Source: Symbiodinium natans (taxonomy: Eukaryota > Sar > Dinophyceae > Suessiales > Symbiodiniaceae). Taken from it: a stretch of DNA of 64,000 nucleotides. A program made the position numbers and the translations under genes. Position 1 is the stretch's first letter, and every line of letters starts with the position of its first letter. The stretch lies in assembly GCA_905221605.1 (NCBI GenBank), contig CAJNDS010002273.1, forward strand, positions 186,001 through 250,000, given 5' to 3'. Below are positions 31,310 to 42,593 of the stretch, piece after piece. The notes below the pieces were generated by a model, which did no database searches, was not told the DNA's origin, and saw only the letters and a list, made by a program, of their open reading frames with translations.

Positions 31310-33682
31310 GGGCTTGAACTTGCAGCGAGGGCACAGGTAGCCGTCGCAAGCGACAGAAATGATGTCCGTGCCTACAGCATGAAGGGAGCGGATGTGACAT
31401 GAAGCAATCTGGAGGGCGCACATGCTGTCTGTTGCTTCCCTACCAGGCCACCTGCCTTGCACCCACAATAGACTGGTAGAGATAGAGACATACAAATATA
31501 CCTCCCCCCAGGACTGACCGGAACCTACCATCGCTCTCACTGCTTTTTTGGGCCCCTCGATGTCTTGCGCCTGGAACCGAGAAAAGCTCGCTGAAGCTGG
31601 CGCCGCCGTCTCTGCTCAAGCGCAGCACCCACACATCTGGGCGCCTCCAGAAGTTAGAGCAAACAGATCATGGTTGCAGTCTCCTGTGTTGATGTTCAAG
31701 ATGCAGCCAATTAAAGCAGCTGCACATTCATTCACATATGCACATACATGGGTGTGTATATATATATATATATATATTTGATGTTTATGTACATTTACAT
31801 ATCTATCTATTGATACACACGCACGATAAACATTGATACATAAATATATGTGTACATATAGTCATTTACACATATGTATCAACGTACCTTTGCGCTCTTT
31901 AAGATGCAAACCACCACGCTCCAAACTGAGCATACCGCATACCCGTACCAGCCACCTTCAACTTGAAAAGGATTTCTTTCTTGGTGCTTCCTGCCAACTG
32001 ACTCTGCCGGGTGCCTTGGAAGGCAGGGAGGCGGAGTCGCGTCGAAGGTTCAGCGATCTCAGGACGCCGCTCAAGGCCTCCACCTTGTGAGGCAAGGAAC
32101 TGGCTTCGGAAGAGGACATGCCCAGGGGAGAGTCGAGAGATTTGTGTCCTGAATGCAAGCCAGGAGCTGTGCTCGATCGCGCGAACTCCACCCTGGCCCG
32201 AGGCTCCTGGACGAAGTACGCATGGGGGGGGGCATGGAAACCTTATGAAACGGGGCTCCTCGTGTCGAGGGCCAGAATCTTCACTCGCCTGCATGGCGCT
32301 TCTCACGCGCGTGATGGCCTCCTCCTTGGTTCTGTCAACAGGCAAGCCACAAAGGCAGGCGAAAAATCGTGTGCCCGAAATGCTCACGCCACACTCTGCT
32401 TCTTCTTCGTATTCGAGCCTCAGAAGCTAGAATCATGAGTTCCATTGCTACCCCCCCTTCTAGACTACCTTCCCCCCTAGGTTCCCCCCGTAGCTAACCT
32501 TAATTGGGCTTCATTCTCCCTAAATGGCCCAACGGCCATGTTTATGGGAGGAACCTAGGGGGGGTAGTACAGAGGGGGGTAGAAGGGGAACCCATGATAG
32601 AAGCTCCAAGAGTCGAATGCCACCATGGGCTTGTGGGTGAGATCCGCTTCGTCGCCCTCGTCATGCTTGTGCGCCTCTTCGGAGGATGCCTGCGCTTTGA
32701 GGCCCCCCTTCGAAGCTGCAAGGACATGTAGGCTGCTCTATGGACGTAGGCTGCTCCAGGAACCGGTGCAACATTAGGGTTTAGGGTTAGGCTGCTCCAG
32801 GAACCGGTGCAACATTAGGGTTTAGGGTTTAGGGTTTGGGGGTTAGGGTTTAGGGTTTAGGGCAAAGTTTAGGGTTTAGGGGCATGTTGCCTGGCCACTG
32901 GCGCACGCAAGAGCATGTTGATCCTAACAAGAGCGTCCTGCCCCTGCAGCTCGTCATTTTGGTAGCTGCTATATCTCCAGCCAGGATCCAGGGAAGGGCG
33001 CGTGACATCCTTTCAAAACAGTTCGTGCTCTGGCATACAGAATGCATGGCCATATCTCACCGTCCTCCCGGGTGTCCACGTCCAGCTGCTCTTTGAGCCG
33101 TTCGCACAGTTGATGTGCCCAAGGGCTGGGTGTGTGCGTCAAGCTCCCTTGGAAAGTCGGCTCAGAATTTGTATTGTGGGGATGAGCACTGTGGCCACTG
33201 TATCATGCAAGCACTACAAAGCTCACAATCAGCCTATCCGGAAGCACAAGGCTAGTTACAGCAACAAAGAAAGTCCAGCAGCGACCTTCACCATAACAGA
33301 GCCAACACCCGCAATGAGGTCTGTTGGCTGCCAAGGCTCGTTGGAGGAGCCTCAAAAAACTCACCAAACAGAAGAGAGGCCCGATTGAGCCACACAAAAG
33401 TGTCGGAAGCAGAAGACTTGTGTCAGGAAGATGCCCACAGAGAGACCCACTCACGCGTGGCGAGGAACTCCAAAGCTTGCTGCAGGTCCGACTCTGTCTT
33501 GACCGGCTGCATCAGCAGAAGGACAGCCAAGTTGTACCTGCAGCTGGTGGGCGGCTTGCAACTGCCTGCAAAGCAGCATCTTTGCGGGTTTCAACTTTGC
33601 CTTCACGTAGCTCCCTATCCGAGGCGTGAATTTCGGAAAGAAGAGAAGCTGCTAAAAGGGACGACGTAGACAGGAACTTCAT
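31310..33682 (-). CDS. hypothetical protein with signal-peptide-like start, multi-exon
   Basis: ATG at 33,682 opens MKFLSTSSLLAASLLSEIHA followed by SDRELREG: a short basic n-region, a hydrophobic core and a polar cleavage region. Exon 1 is 33682-33566 (GC donor). Further minus-strand exons: 33506-33455 PVKTESDLQQALEFLAT (donor GTGAGT); about 33127-33062 AHQLCERLKEQLDVDTRED; 32943-about 32890 GQDALVRINMLLRAPV; 32689-about 32617 ASSEEAHKHDEGDEADLTHK; 32324-32273 EEAITRVRSAMQASEDS; 32083-32015 VEALSGVLRSLNLRRDSASL; 31570-31529 AQDIEGPKKAVRAM (donor GTAGGT); 31428-about 31311 with CDGYLCPRCKFKP. A CACAG lies just before the ATG. The order is inferred, some phases disagree, and more than one gene could be included. 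The ATG lies within a longer open frame, so the start is not proven. No enzyme family recognised. Confidence 0.4.
32432..32598. repeat. inverted-repeat (MITE-like) element in an intron
   Basis: ATCATGAGTTCCATTGCTAC and CCCCCCTAGGTTCC at the left are mirrored by GGAACCTAGGGGGGG and GGGGAACCCATGAT at the right. It lies next to the coding-like exon at 32689-32617. Confidence 0.65.
32773..32880 (+). repeat. TTTAGGG-like blocks inside a 53-bp direct repeat
   Basis: GGCTGCTCCAGGAACCGGTG with CAACATTAGGGTTTAGGGTT occurs twice in tandem (about 32,750 and 32,790), followed by several TTTAGGG units. Confidence 0.85.
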
Positions 33683-33891
33683 TCTGTCTGTGTAACAGTG
33701 TGCGTCAGCGACTGGTCCTGTGTGTCTGGGTGGAACTGAGCACGTGGACGACAGCAACAGAGGGCTGTCTGTTGGGTGATGAAGCTCGGTCTCAAAAGCA
33801 AGTGTCATGCTGGCATCCACGGCTAGCCTGGGAATCGTTGAATTGAGGGAGCGAGAGAGATGAATAGACAAAAAAGGGCAACAAAACAAAA

Positions 33892-34045
33892 CAAGAGAGA
33901 GAGAGAGAGAGTCAGAGACAGAGAGCGAGCGAGAGAGACAGAGCGAGAGCATACCTACGGACACACACACATACACAGCTGAACAAATAACACCAAAAGA
34001 AACTCTCTCTCTCTCTCTCTTTGTATATATATATATGTATATACA
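33892..34045. repeat. GA, CA, CT and TA microsatellite cluster
   Basis: GAGAGA tract (33893-33945), ACACAC (33961-33975), CTCTCT (34003-34020) and TATATA (34025-34042). Confidence 0.95.
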
Positions 34046-34216
34046 TGAGTGCGTGTGCGCATGAGGCCGTTGAAAAAGTTGTGTGTCAAGTTTCCCAGGA
34101 ATGCGGCAACTGCCATGTGCTCAAAGCACAAAAACTTTCAACCCAAGATCCAACGGAGGGCTGGGTTTCTAGAAGCTGACCTGACGCCATTGTCTCCTCC
34201 GGCCAACAAGACCAAG

Positions 34217-34474
34217 TCACAGGGAGTCACTGTTGGCAGAGTCCTCACGCTTGTGAAGCTCCGCTGACATGATCAGCTCGGCTTCTTTGCGTGACTCTTC
34301 CTGAGAAACATTCGTGAGCTGAGTCCTTGCGCCTAGATTTGTAAGCGCATAAAGACTGTGCTTTCTTCTACTCATGGGGTTGTGATCGCTGCATGCAAGC
34401 TGCCCCAAAGGGCCACAAGCCACCCGCATCTCCGTCCTCTGAAGAAGCGTGGCAGATAACGTCCAAGAGAGCAT
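34217..34474 (-). CDS. hypothetical C-terminal open frame
   Basis: A minus-strand frame of 85 codons includes LTNVSQEESRKEAELIMSAE and ends REDSANSDSL with a stop. Hydrophilic tail-like composition suggests a real C terminus. No family recognised; the N-terminal part may come from an upstream exon. Confidence 0.35.
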   Translation of the reverse strand: MLSWTLSATLLQRTEMRVACGPLGQLACSDHNPMSRRKHSLYALTNLGARTQLTNVSQEESRKEAELIMSAELHKREDSANSDSL

Positions 34475-34971
34475 GGCATGGAGGATGTGGAGGTCAGCCC
34501 GTAGCTGGTAATTAATTTACTCTAGCAAAATTGAATATACCATAACAATCTGTATATATATATATGTATATGTACATGTATGTGTATATATATATATACA
34601 TATTAGGTATATACTAGATGGCAAGATAGTATACTATACTTTGTGGTACAACATTTCAGCACATCCGCGAGCTCTGAAAAGCTCATTTCGCCAATGGGCA
34701 AGGAGTGGAGTGATATCCAGCATCGCATTTCCCTATTTTGGAGTAGACCCTGGAAAAAAGGAAAATACTTTTTGGGTAGGAGTAGCTATAGTAGGAACCC
34801 AGAACCAAACAAAGTATCAAAGTACAGAACTGCAATGCCACATTAGTACGCAATGGCCTCCATCAGCAAGACATCATGAGCCACCCGGATCGATTCCAGA
34901 TCCTGGAATGCTCTGGCAGCTGACAGAATATGCTCTGGGGCACAAGGAATCTGACTCAACCTACACTCAAC

Positions 34972-35043
34972 CTAAACCCTAAACCCTAAACCCTAAACCC
35001 TAAACCCTAAACCCTAAAACCTAAACCCTAAACCCTAAACCCC
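34972..35043 (-). repeat. (CCCTAAA)n array
   Basis: Nine to ten CCCTAAA units. Confidence 0.95.
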
Positions 35044-35159
35044 TAGAAAGGGCCGCAGGAAAAAGCGTGGCCAAAAAGGAGTCCCAAGTGTCAGCGCGCA
35101 GCGCCCGGAGCTGCACTCGCCGTGCAGCAGCCCCTCCGTAGAGCTGCAGCGCCCACCTC

Positions 35160-35375
35160 GTAAGGGATTTTGGGGTTTCAGGGTTAAATTTAGGGTTTTA
35201 GGGTTTGGGGTTTAGGGGTTTAGGGTAAGGGTTTTGGGGTTTCAGGGTTTTAGGGTCTTAGGGTTTAGGGTAAGGGTTTTGGGGTTTCAGGGTTTTAGGG
35301 TTTTAGGGTCTATTTTGGGGTTTAATTATGGGGCTTAGGGTTTTTTTCGGCTTTCAGTTTAGGGTTTTTAGGGTT
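35160..35375 (+). repeat. degenerate TTTAGGG-variant tract
   Basis: GGGTTTTAGGG, GGGTTTCAGGG, GGGTTTTGGGG and TTAGGGTAAGGG variants over about 215 bp, including an approximately 57-bp duplicated segment (about 35,222 and 35,270). Confidence 0.85.
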
Positions 35376-35544
35376 TTGAGAGTATGTCGCTGCACTTGGC
35401 TGCATGCTCCGCAATGGCGCCTCTCACAGAGCAGCAGCACCAGCCGCCTCCTCTGCACCATAAAGCATGCTCAGGAGTGGGGCAGAGGGTGTCATTGACC
35501 CGCGTAGGGGTTGAGGGTTTAGGGCTTAGCGTTTCGAGTTTAGG

Positions 35545-35688
35545 GTTACTTAGCTGATCCAGCAACTCAGTACAGGAAAACAAGTGGTCGTGAGGGAAGT
35601 CAAAAGCCTGACCAGCAGGCAGGCAACTGAACATGACGCGTTGGTTGCCAAGGCGCCATGTGAAGGAAGTGAATGCTCGACTAAGCAC
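35545..35688 (-). CDS. hypothetical exon
   Basis: The minus strand reads SRAFTSFTWRLGNQRVMFSC then LPAGQAFDFPHDHLFSCTEL before running into a telomere-like block. Protein-like composition; no family or secure borders. Confidence 0.3.
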
Positions 35689-35698
35689 CTGTTCAGTG

Positions 35699-35742
35699 GT
35701 TTAGGGTTTAGGGTTTAGGGTTTAGGGTTTAGGGTTTAGGGC
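35699..35742 (+). repeat. (TTTAGGG)n block
   Basis: Six perfect TTTAGGG units. Confidence 0.95.
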
Positions 35743-35903
35743 TCCACCGAAACAAGCCGGAATGTAGTTGAACCGAGATCCGGTGTCTAGGCTCACACAG
35801 AACGGCATAGCCTCACAACACTTTTGCACTGAAACACGTGCATGTCTTCCATATTTGCGTGTACTTATGCTAGTCGTTGGCTGGCAGCTGGCATCGGGTA
35901 ACC

Positions 35904-36230
35904 CTAAGCAAATGCCACGCCCCGAATTCTGCTCGGAAGCTGACCCTTGATTGAAAGGAATCCTTCAGCCTGGATCGCAGCGCACGAGAGACCCTGCCAG
36001 CCTTTCTTGCGAAACACTGACCTCCGAGAACCGAGACCCCTTAACGAATCCCAGAAAGCTCGAGCTTCCACGGAAGATTTCGAGTACCGGCAAAGCCAAA
36101 CCACGGTATCGAGGAGCTTCATAAGTAAGAGGCCCCGTGGATCTGTGAATGGACAGCCTCGGAACTTGCGAAGAGCCAGCGATCTCCGCGCGTGTTGTCC
36201 TGGCTTTGAGGTCCACTGCAGTTGAGACAA
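35904..36230 (-). CDS. hypothetical open region, frame uncertain
   Basis: Two overlapping minus-strand frames are open. One reads DPRGLLLMKLLDTVVWLCRY, the other TAVDLKARTTRAEIAGSSQV and YRGLALPVLEIFRGSSSFLG. A CAG acceptor precedes VDLKARTTRAE. One frame is likely coding but the sequence does not decide which. Confidence 0.3.
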   Translation of the reverse strand: MSQLQWTSKPGQHARRSLALRKFRGCPFTDPRGLLLMKLLDTVVWLCRYSKSSVEARAFWDSLRGLGSRRSVFRKKGWQGLSCAAIQAEGFLSIKGQLPSRIRGVAFA

Positions 36231-36404
36231 TGGTCAAAAACCCTAAACCCTAAACCCTGATCGTGTCAGTCCATATGAAGCTGTGGCTTTGCAGTAGCAG
36301 AATCTGCACCATTGTTGGGGCACGATTTAAAGAATGATCATTTTGCTCCTTATTGGCTTTAAGCATTCATAAAGATGTAACACGATTTTCAACAATGACC
36401 CAGG

Positions 36405-36406
36405 GA

Positions 36407-36445
<39 letters not shown>

Positions 36446-36505
36446 TTGTACACATGCATCTCACACACACACATATACATATATATATATATATATATAC
36501 ACATA
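36405..36505. repeat. TA-rich microsatellite
   Basis: Two long TATATA blocks flank a CACACA stretch. Confidence 0.95.
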
Positions 36506-36974
36506 TTGAACCTCAAAGATCTACGTGCACTTCGAGCTCCTCGAAACCGCAGCACACAAGGCCAACGTCAGCTGGACTCTGTGAGGCCCTCCAGACAAGA
36601 CAAAGATTGTGAGACAACGCCCCCCTTGGTTGGGGGATCTACTGGTTTTTTTCGGGCCTTTAGGAACTAGGGCTTGTTTAGGGATTGTAGGGTTTGTGGC
36701 TTGTTTGGGATATTTAGGGTACTAATCGCTCACACTCGGGCAGGCCAGGCGAATCACACACTGCCCCGTATGCTATGCAACCCCCGGCGCATCTGGCCAA
36801 GTGGGCGTTGGTGATACACAACATCTATGAGTACAACAGTACCTGCTGCACAAATTCCATGAAGATGACACACTGCAAAGTCCATGAAAATAACACACAC
36901 AACTGCCAAGTCCATGAAGACGACACACAACTGCAGCTAGTCGCAGCTAGTCCCTTCCCATCCCAAAGGCCGTC

Positions 36975-37399
36975 GGAGCTGGACAGCAGCTGCGCTTTGC
37001 GGGCAAAGCCTCTGGTATACTCTCGCTCAAGGCATTGCCCGGGTGGACTGATAGGGTTGACAGTTCAAAGGATGTAAAACTGGTAAAGTCCCGGGTCCGA
37101 CAACTTGCAACAACCTTTCCAATTTTTGTCCGACTCGCAGCGGAACACATCGCCAAGAAACGATGCAGGCAGTGTCCACGAAGTTGGCGTTCTGCCAAGG
37201 CGCAGGAGAATTGGATGCTCAGGAGCACAGCTTCACCTACCTATTTTTTTTAGACGAACGGATGTCTGCACGAATGGCATGGCTGCAGGAGTTGTATCGC
37301 CTTGTCCAAAAGGGACCTTCGCTTCTCCAGGCTTGTGAACAGCGAGGCCGCTACCCGGGCGTCAAAATTTCGCACTGCGTGGTCCGTGCACTGACATGA
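36975..37399 (+). CDS. hypothetical plus-strand coding region
   Basis: Two protein-like segments on the plus strand: GQQLRFAGKASGILSLKALP (about 36,980) and, after a GATGCAG acceptor at about 37,168, AVSTKLAFCQGAGELDAQEH then MAWLQELYRLVQKGPSLLQA, ending VRALT with TGA at 37,399. No family recognised. Confidence 0.35.
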
Positions 37400-37595
37400 T
37401 TCGAGAGTTCAACCCTGCGCAAACCCTATCTGCGTGTGTAGAAGTCGAAGGGGCATAGTTCGAAGGGGCATGCCCACAGCTGGTTATACTAGGTCGTTGA
37501 AGGTACCGCGGTTGGCATTAGGCGCCGGTTTGATATGTAAGTTGCGGCGAGACCCTGCGTTCGCAGCCTCATGTTCTTGTAGGTCGCACAGGTCT

Positions 37596-37826
37596 TCACT
37601 TGCGTTCGCTCTCTTTCCTGGGCCTCGTCGGAGGTTCAGTGTCGCTTTTTGACGTTTGATTCCGGTTCTTTGACAGTCCGTTAGATACAGCTTCCCAACC
37701 ACGAGCACGTATCCACTCTCGAAGCCGCTGACAAAGCTGAGGAAGCATCGGCCACAAAAAGTCATCTATCAGGTGTCTTGAATTGGTCCTGCCTGTAGAA
37801 ACCACGTCGCACCCGCTATCAATCAC
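37596..37826 (-). CDS. hypothetical C-terminal open frame
   Basis: The minus-strand frame includes LPQLCQRLREWIRARGWEAV and ends in a lysine-rich tail RPRKESERK. A second open minus-strand frame overlaps. Unidentified. Confidence 0.3.
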   Translation of the reverse strand: MIDSGCDVVSTGRTNSRHLIDDFLWPMLPQLCQRLREWIRARGWEAVSNGLSKNRNQTSKSDTEPPTRPRKESERK

Positions 37827-38113
37827 TCAAGGGAGTGGCCTCTTACGACGATGCAAGCCTCCTAAACTTTTTAAGCAACGGGCTTAGAGGTTCCCTCCGA
37901 AAACCCTAACCGCTCTAAACCCCAAACCGAAAACCCGATAGCCCCAAAGGACCCCACGCTGCCTCCACGAGGTCCAGTCATGCCTGGGGAAGCCTTCCTT
38001 GAGTACCAGGCGAGGTGGCAGGGGCCTGGGAAGTGCTTCCAGTGGCCGGCCCTGGTGGAACCTGCAGGGGACTGAATCCGAGAAGCGAAAGAGAACAGAA
38101 GTACGACGGATAT

Positions 38114-38217
38114 GGGGGTTCCCGAAATGAGGGGTACCTTCTTGGGGGTCCTCTTTACAAGGGGATCCTAGTATTTGGGGGGTCTATACTAGGGGTCCCC
38201 TATTTTCGTAAAGACCC
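38114..38217 (-). repeat. copy of dispersed GGTACCCC inverted-repeat family, reverse orientation
   Basis: GGGGGTTCCCGAAATGAGGG and GTACC at the left, CCCCTATTTTCGTAAAGACC at the right: the reverse complement of the copy at 11682-11783, with imperfect terminal inverted repeats. Confidence 0.8.
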
Positions 38218-38329
38218 AAAAGCAGTGGAGCAACCGGGCCAAGATGTGCCTGTTGTTTTTGGGGCGAAAGATGCCAAGGCCCGAGGTTTCTCACTTGTTT
38301 TTCCCTAAGTACTATAAGGTAGGCATAGA

Positions 38330-38396
38330 AACCCTAAACCCTAAACCCTAAACCCTAAACCCTAAACCCTAAACCCTAAACCCTAAACCCTAAACA
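38330..38396 (-). repeat. (CCCTAAA)n array
   Basis: Nine CCCTAAA units. Confidence 0.95.
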
Positions 38397-38397
38397 T

Positions 38398-38541
38398 AGG
38401 TAGGCCAAGGAGCCAAAGCAGATCTGTAGAAAAGCAGCGCAGGCGGTCTTCCAGGTCGGTGAGAAGCACGTCCGAAGGCACCTCCAAGGTTTCCTCCTTC
38501 CTCGAAATCTCGGAGAAGTGCTGAAGGTAAATCTTTGTTAC
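38398..38541 (-). CDS. hypothetical exon abutting a telomere-like array
   Basis: The minus strand reads VTKIYLQHFSEISRKEETLE, VPSDVLLTDLEDRLRCFSTD and LLWLLGLPM, then continues into the CCCTAAA-derived sequence. The first 48 codons are strongly protein-like. The donor must lie near the telomere-like block. Confidence 0.45.
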
Positions 38542-39355
38542 CGGGCCTGGCATGGCTCGATTCGCCGAGGGTCTTCTGGGTTTAGGGTTTAGGGTTGAGG
38601 GTTTAGGGTTTAGGGCTATGAAAGCTGCTGGCAAGCAACACGCGTTGGCTTGGGATGTGTTGCTAAGGGGGCTGGGGTTGCGAAGGAAGGGGATGAGTCG
38701 GGGCTCGGGTTCTATGTTGCACGCGCAGCCCTAGGTTTCAGAGCCGCGCCTGCGCAATGCACCTGTGAGCTGTGAGAGCACTTACCCCACTTCTGAGGCA
38801 TGACATAGAAAGACCTTGGTCATAACCCTACATCCTAAACCCGAAACCCTAATCTTCCGGGGCCCCCTTGACATTCTAGAAAGCGTTCAGCAGGCGGTCT
38901 GGCTGGCATGTCAATCCGGCCCGTATATCCCACAGTAGGTTTAGGGTTTAGGGTTTAGGGTACACTTTTTCTCAGCAGTCGGCTATGTCTGGCTGAAACC
39001 GCGGCAATCCGGACCCCTGCGTCATTCTGTCTGGCCGGGGGAGCACCCAGACGGTGAGGGCTGGGCTTCTCACAGCGTGACAGACTGCTGCACAGCATGC
39101 ATGGAGGTTGGGCCGAGCCTAAGCATGCTAGGTGCCGGGTAAGCCAGTTGAAGCTAGCTTTGCAGTTGTGATCTGATGCCCTTACCGTCTGCGCACTGCC
39201 CGCTTCTGCGAGCTTCTCTTATGTGGCCTCTACCCATATGACATGGGGACTCCGTCCACGAATTCCTAGGGCCCCAACCCCAACAAAAGGGAAGCATGTA
39301 AGAGAGAACGCACCCGGCCCGTGGTGTGCGGGTGCCGCACTGCCCCGTAGCACAC

Positions 39356-39404
39356 TAAACCCTAAACCCTAAACCCTAAACCCTAAACCCTAAACCCTAA
39401 ACCG
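39356..39404 (-). repeat. (CCCTAAA)n block
   Basis: About seven CCCTAAA units. Confidence 0.95.
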
Positions 39405-39540
39405 TACATGCCTTCTGCAAAACTGCTCAACGGCACAAGCAGGGTACAACAAACCTGGGAGTTGGGGCCGAAGGCTTCTGTTCCAATGATGGAATGCTGA
39501 ACTCAGGGCTTCGGCTCCTTAAAACAGATACTCCGGACCC

Positions 39541-39665
39541 ACATACATGCATACATACATACATACATACATACATATGTATATATATATATGTATTGCT
39601 TTAAAAATTCTATTCAAACAATATATATATATACACACATACATACATATATTTATATTTAACAA
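39541..39665. repeat. CATA and TA microsatellite
   Basis: (CATA)n at 39541-39577, then TATATA and CACATACATACATA runs. Confidence 0.95.
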
Positions 39666-39884
39666 TATAGGCCGGCTGTGTCGGCTCGACTTGGAGCTGC
39701 CAAGGTCACAGCGGTTATCCATGCATTCCGCAAAGATTCGGGTAAAAAGGAAGATGGCAGTGCACACAAAGCAGAGGAAGGCAGGATGCCATGTATGTAC
39801 AGCTAAGCCGGTCCACTGCTTCACTTGAGAGCTTGCCTATGATGTCGACTTCTACACTTGACTCCTGTGTCTCATGACTGTTAG

Positions 39885-40156
39885 AGAACCCTACACTTCC
39901 AGGGACCTAAGAGTCGTCGAGCCCTTAAGGGTTCGAGAAACCTACGTAGTAGGTCTCTGAAAGTCTAGGTTATAGGCGGCTATAGGAGTTCTAGTAACCC
40001 AAACTACCCTGGAAGTATAGGGTTCTTTTAGTAACCTCAATTACCCTGGAAGTATAGGGTATAAGATTCTAGTAACCTAAACTACCCTGGAAGTATAGGG
40101 TATTCATGGGTATAAGCTTCTAGTAACCTGAAGTACCCCTGGAAGTATAAGGGTAG
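39885..40156. repeat. direct repeats of CCCTGGAAGTATAGGGT with an inverted copy
   Basis: TACCCTGGAAGTATAGGGT-type units occur about 39,998, 40,043, 40,084 and 40,135, linked by TTCTAGTAACC. An inverted counterpart, AACCCTACACTTCCAGGG, lies at about 39,887. Looks like a rearranged or internally amplified small inverted-repeat element. Confidence 0.75.
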
Positions 40157-40338
40157 AAGAGTCTTCTGACTTGTTTTGCAAGCGGGTCGGCGCCTCGCTG
40201 GCATCCGCCAGCTCACCCGATGCAGCTCAAGGACCCAACAAGTGTTAACTTTAATTTTCGTTCCATTCTCATCATGTATCTGATGCATAAGATGGCAAAA
40301 CGCATTATGTAGGATAGATATATGAGTTATGCGAGTCT

Positions 40339-40632
40339 TTGGAGATTCCTCAGCATATGATACTGTACAGAAGATGGCACAAACATTGTATTATGTACGA
40401 TCGTCAAAACGGTTCTTTTGATGTTAAACACCTCGGCCAAGAAGTAAAACTCCAGCCCAAAACGCACTCTGAGGTGCGATGGCACTCACCCGACGGCATG
40501 TTTGCCATTCCTGGGGCATGTTCTGTCCCCGCGGAGTTCAGCACAGCGGGCTGTCTGCAGATTTACCTGCAGGATTTTCTTTTTGCCACCCGACTAGCCA
40601 CGGCAATGCAGGATTTAGGGTGTAGGGTTTAG
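40339..40632 (+). CDS. open frame of uncertain status
   Basis: A 97-codon frame includes HMILYRRWHKHCIMYDRQNG and a later segment rich in small residues. No domain, and the last codons come from a telomere-like block. Weak. Confidence 0.2.
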   Translation: MEIPQHMILYRRWHKHCIMYDRQNGSFDVKHLGQEVKLQPKTHSEVRWHSPDGMFAIPGACSVPAEFSTAGCLQIYLQDFLFATRLATAMQDLGCRV

Positions 40633-41082
40633 GGCTGCAGGGAAGCAACTTGGGGTTTGAGATTCCTAGGATTTCTCATGTTTGGGGTGAGCCATGAGGT
40701 GCCGTAGTGTCTTGTCTGCCGCAAGGCATCACACAGCTGCAACCAGGAGCCTCACAGAAAATACTCCAACTATCCCAAGAATTCAACCTTAGTAAAATCC
40801 AAGCTTTTCAAAGCAAAAGCTCCTGAACCTCCGAACTCGCATCTATGCGAAAACTCGAAGCCTGCTCGTCCTCTCCTCCGCTGGAGACTTGCCAAGCAAG
40901 CTGCGGTGAGTTTGATGAAGCCTCAACGCCGCCTCAACGCCGGACAAAAAGGACAAATTTCAAAGCAGTTGGGTCCAGTGAAGCTCTTCGTGACACAAGG
41001 CAAAACGGCAAATGTGATGCTTCTGACAATGGACGAACACCATGTCACATGAGCTAAGCTGCACATACTATTCGACTTGAAG

Positions 41083-41155
41083 CGGGAGAGAGACAGAGAG
41101 GCAGAGTGAGAGAGAGCGGGAGACAGATAGAGAGAGAGAGAGAGAGAGAGAAAGC
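41083..41155 (+). repeat. GA-rich microsatellite
   Basis: GAGAGACAGAGAGGCAGAG and a perfect (GA)n stretch. Confidence 0.95.
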
Positions 41156-41584
41156 TCGATCTCTGAGGCCAACGCGCAGAGGCCACCTTCCAGCAGCGCG
41201 ACTTTCAGCCATCCAGATATGCTTCAGCCGGAAGTGATTACGCATGCGAAGCCAAGTCTGTCTCGGCAGAACTATAGTGGCAAGACTTAAACACCACCGC
41301 CCGTCTTGCAGCTTAGCCATGCCACCTGCTACCGCCATGCCACATGCGATGCTTCGCAAAATCGCTGCGAGCTTGATTCACCCGAATACCCTGTCGCCTC
41401 CAGTGAAGGAAGGCCAGGTGGAATTCCGGTGGGAGGTGGTGTTGGGCCACTCCCAAAAAACATCCCCATGGTCAGGACCTCGGGAGTTCGGCAATGGGTC
41501 GGCACCGACATGCAATGATGCACATGTGCTGCACTGCGCACCTAAGGCATCTTCTCCATGGTCACAAAGCTCAGAGCAAATGCC

Positions 41585-41650
41585 CCTAAACCCTAAACCC
41601 TAAACCCTAAACCCTAAACCCTAAACCCTAAACCCTAAACCCTAAACCCA
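41585..41650 (-). repeat. (CCCTAAA)n array
   Basis: Nine CCCTAAA units. Confidence 0.95.
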
Positions 41651-42342
41651 TGGAGCCGGAGTTCTGGTCCGGAAGCCGGTTCTTGGATCCCAGCCAGCAC
41701 CAAAGGTGGAAGGTTCTCGTATGGTCCGGGCCTTTCGAAAACTCCGCGCAATGGTTAGCGGTTTAGGGTTTAGGGTGTGCAGATGACTTTGTGGCAAGCG
41801 ACGGAATGCACGACATGTGCCCTGAGCCCAACATGAACCAAGACACTCCACTTCATGGCAGGTACTCCCGCGTTGCCAGAAGCACGGCTGCCCTGACGCA
41901 ATTGCTGCCCCCCCCCCCCCTTCCCAGAAGCACGAGGCACAGAAACTGCAAAAGGACCCAGTCGAACTACCTTTATGGCTGGCAATGGATAGGATACCCT
42001 AAACCCTAAACCCTAAACCGTGTGGACCCCTGTTGGCCTGGCCGACATATTATGGCAAAACCAGGCTACACGAAGCACAAGATGCGCTGGTGCAGCACCA
42101 AGCAAAACCCGAAGCGGGTGTGTTGGCAGATGCTTGAAGCAACACAGGTCAACACAAAGGATTTCATTCATGGAGCACACTACACGAGCGATGCCGCGGC
42201 ACCTCGAACTAGAGCTGTACAGTGCGCAGTATGGTTGATTTTTAGCACAACAACAGGGGAGGCCTTGTCCCAGCTGGCCAACAAACAGCTCCAAATGTCC
42301 CTCCTCCGACGGTGAGTTTTGTGGGTTTGTCAGCTTGTTTCT

Positions 42343-42471
42343 CAGTCTCTCTCTCTCTCTCTCTCTCTCTCGAACCTCCCCCCATTGGAGGAGGCCGCCC
42401 GAAGGCGTGCGTCACAGGTTACTACGGTGTAACGCTCTTTCTGTCTTGCTTGCTTGCTTGAGAGCGTATGA

Positions 42472-42515
<44 letters not shown>

Positions 42516-42593
42516 CCTCTTCTTTTTTCTTCTACCCAGCGGAGAGGCACCCGGACCCCGGCCAGGACCCTCTCTCTCTCTCTCTCACTTGTT
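42343..42593 (+). repeat. three CT microsatellite tracts
   Basis: (CT)n at about 42343-42372, 42474-42512 and 42570-42588. Confidence 0.95.

Noticed and set aside
31899-32387. 162-codon minus-strand open frame as a single exon gene
   Set aside because: Protein-like segments within it lie in different frames and match separate exons (32324-32273, 32083-32015) with splice signals.
39885-40156. CRISPR-like array
   Set aside because: The repeats are irregularly spaced with shared linkers and occur in a eukaryotic repeat-rich context.
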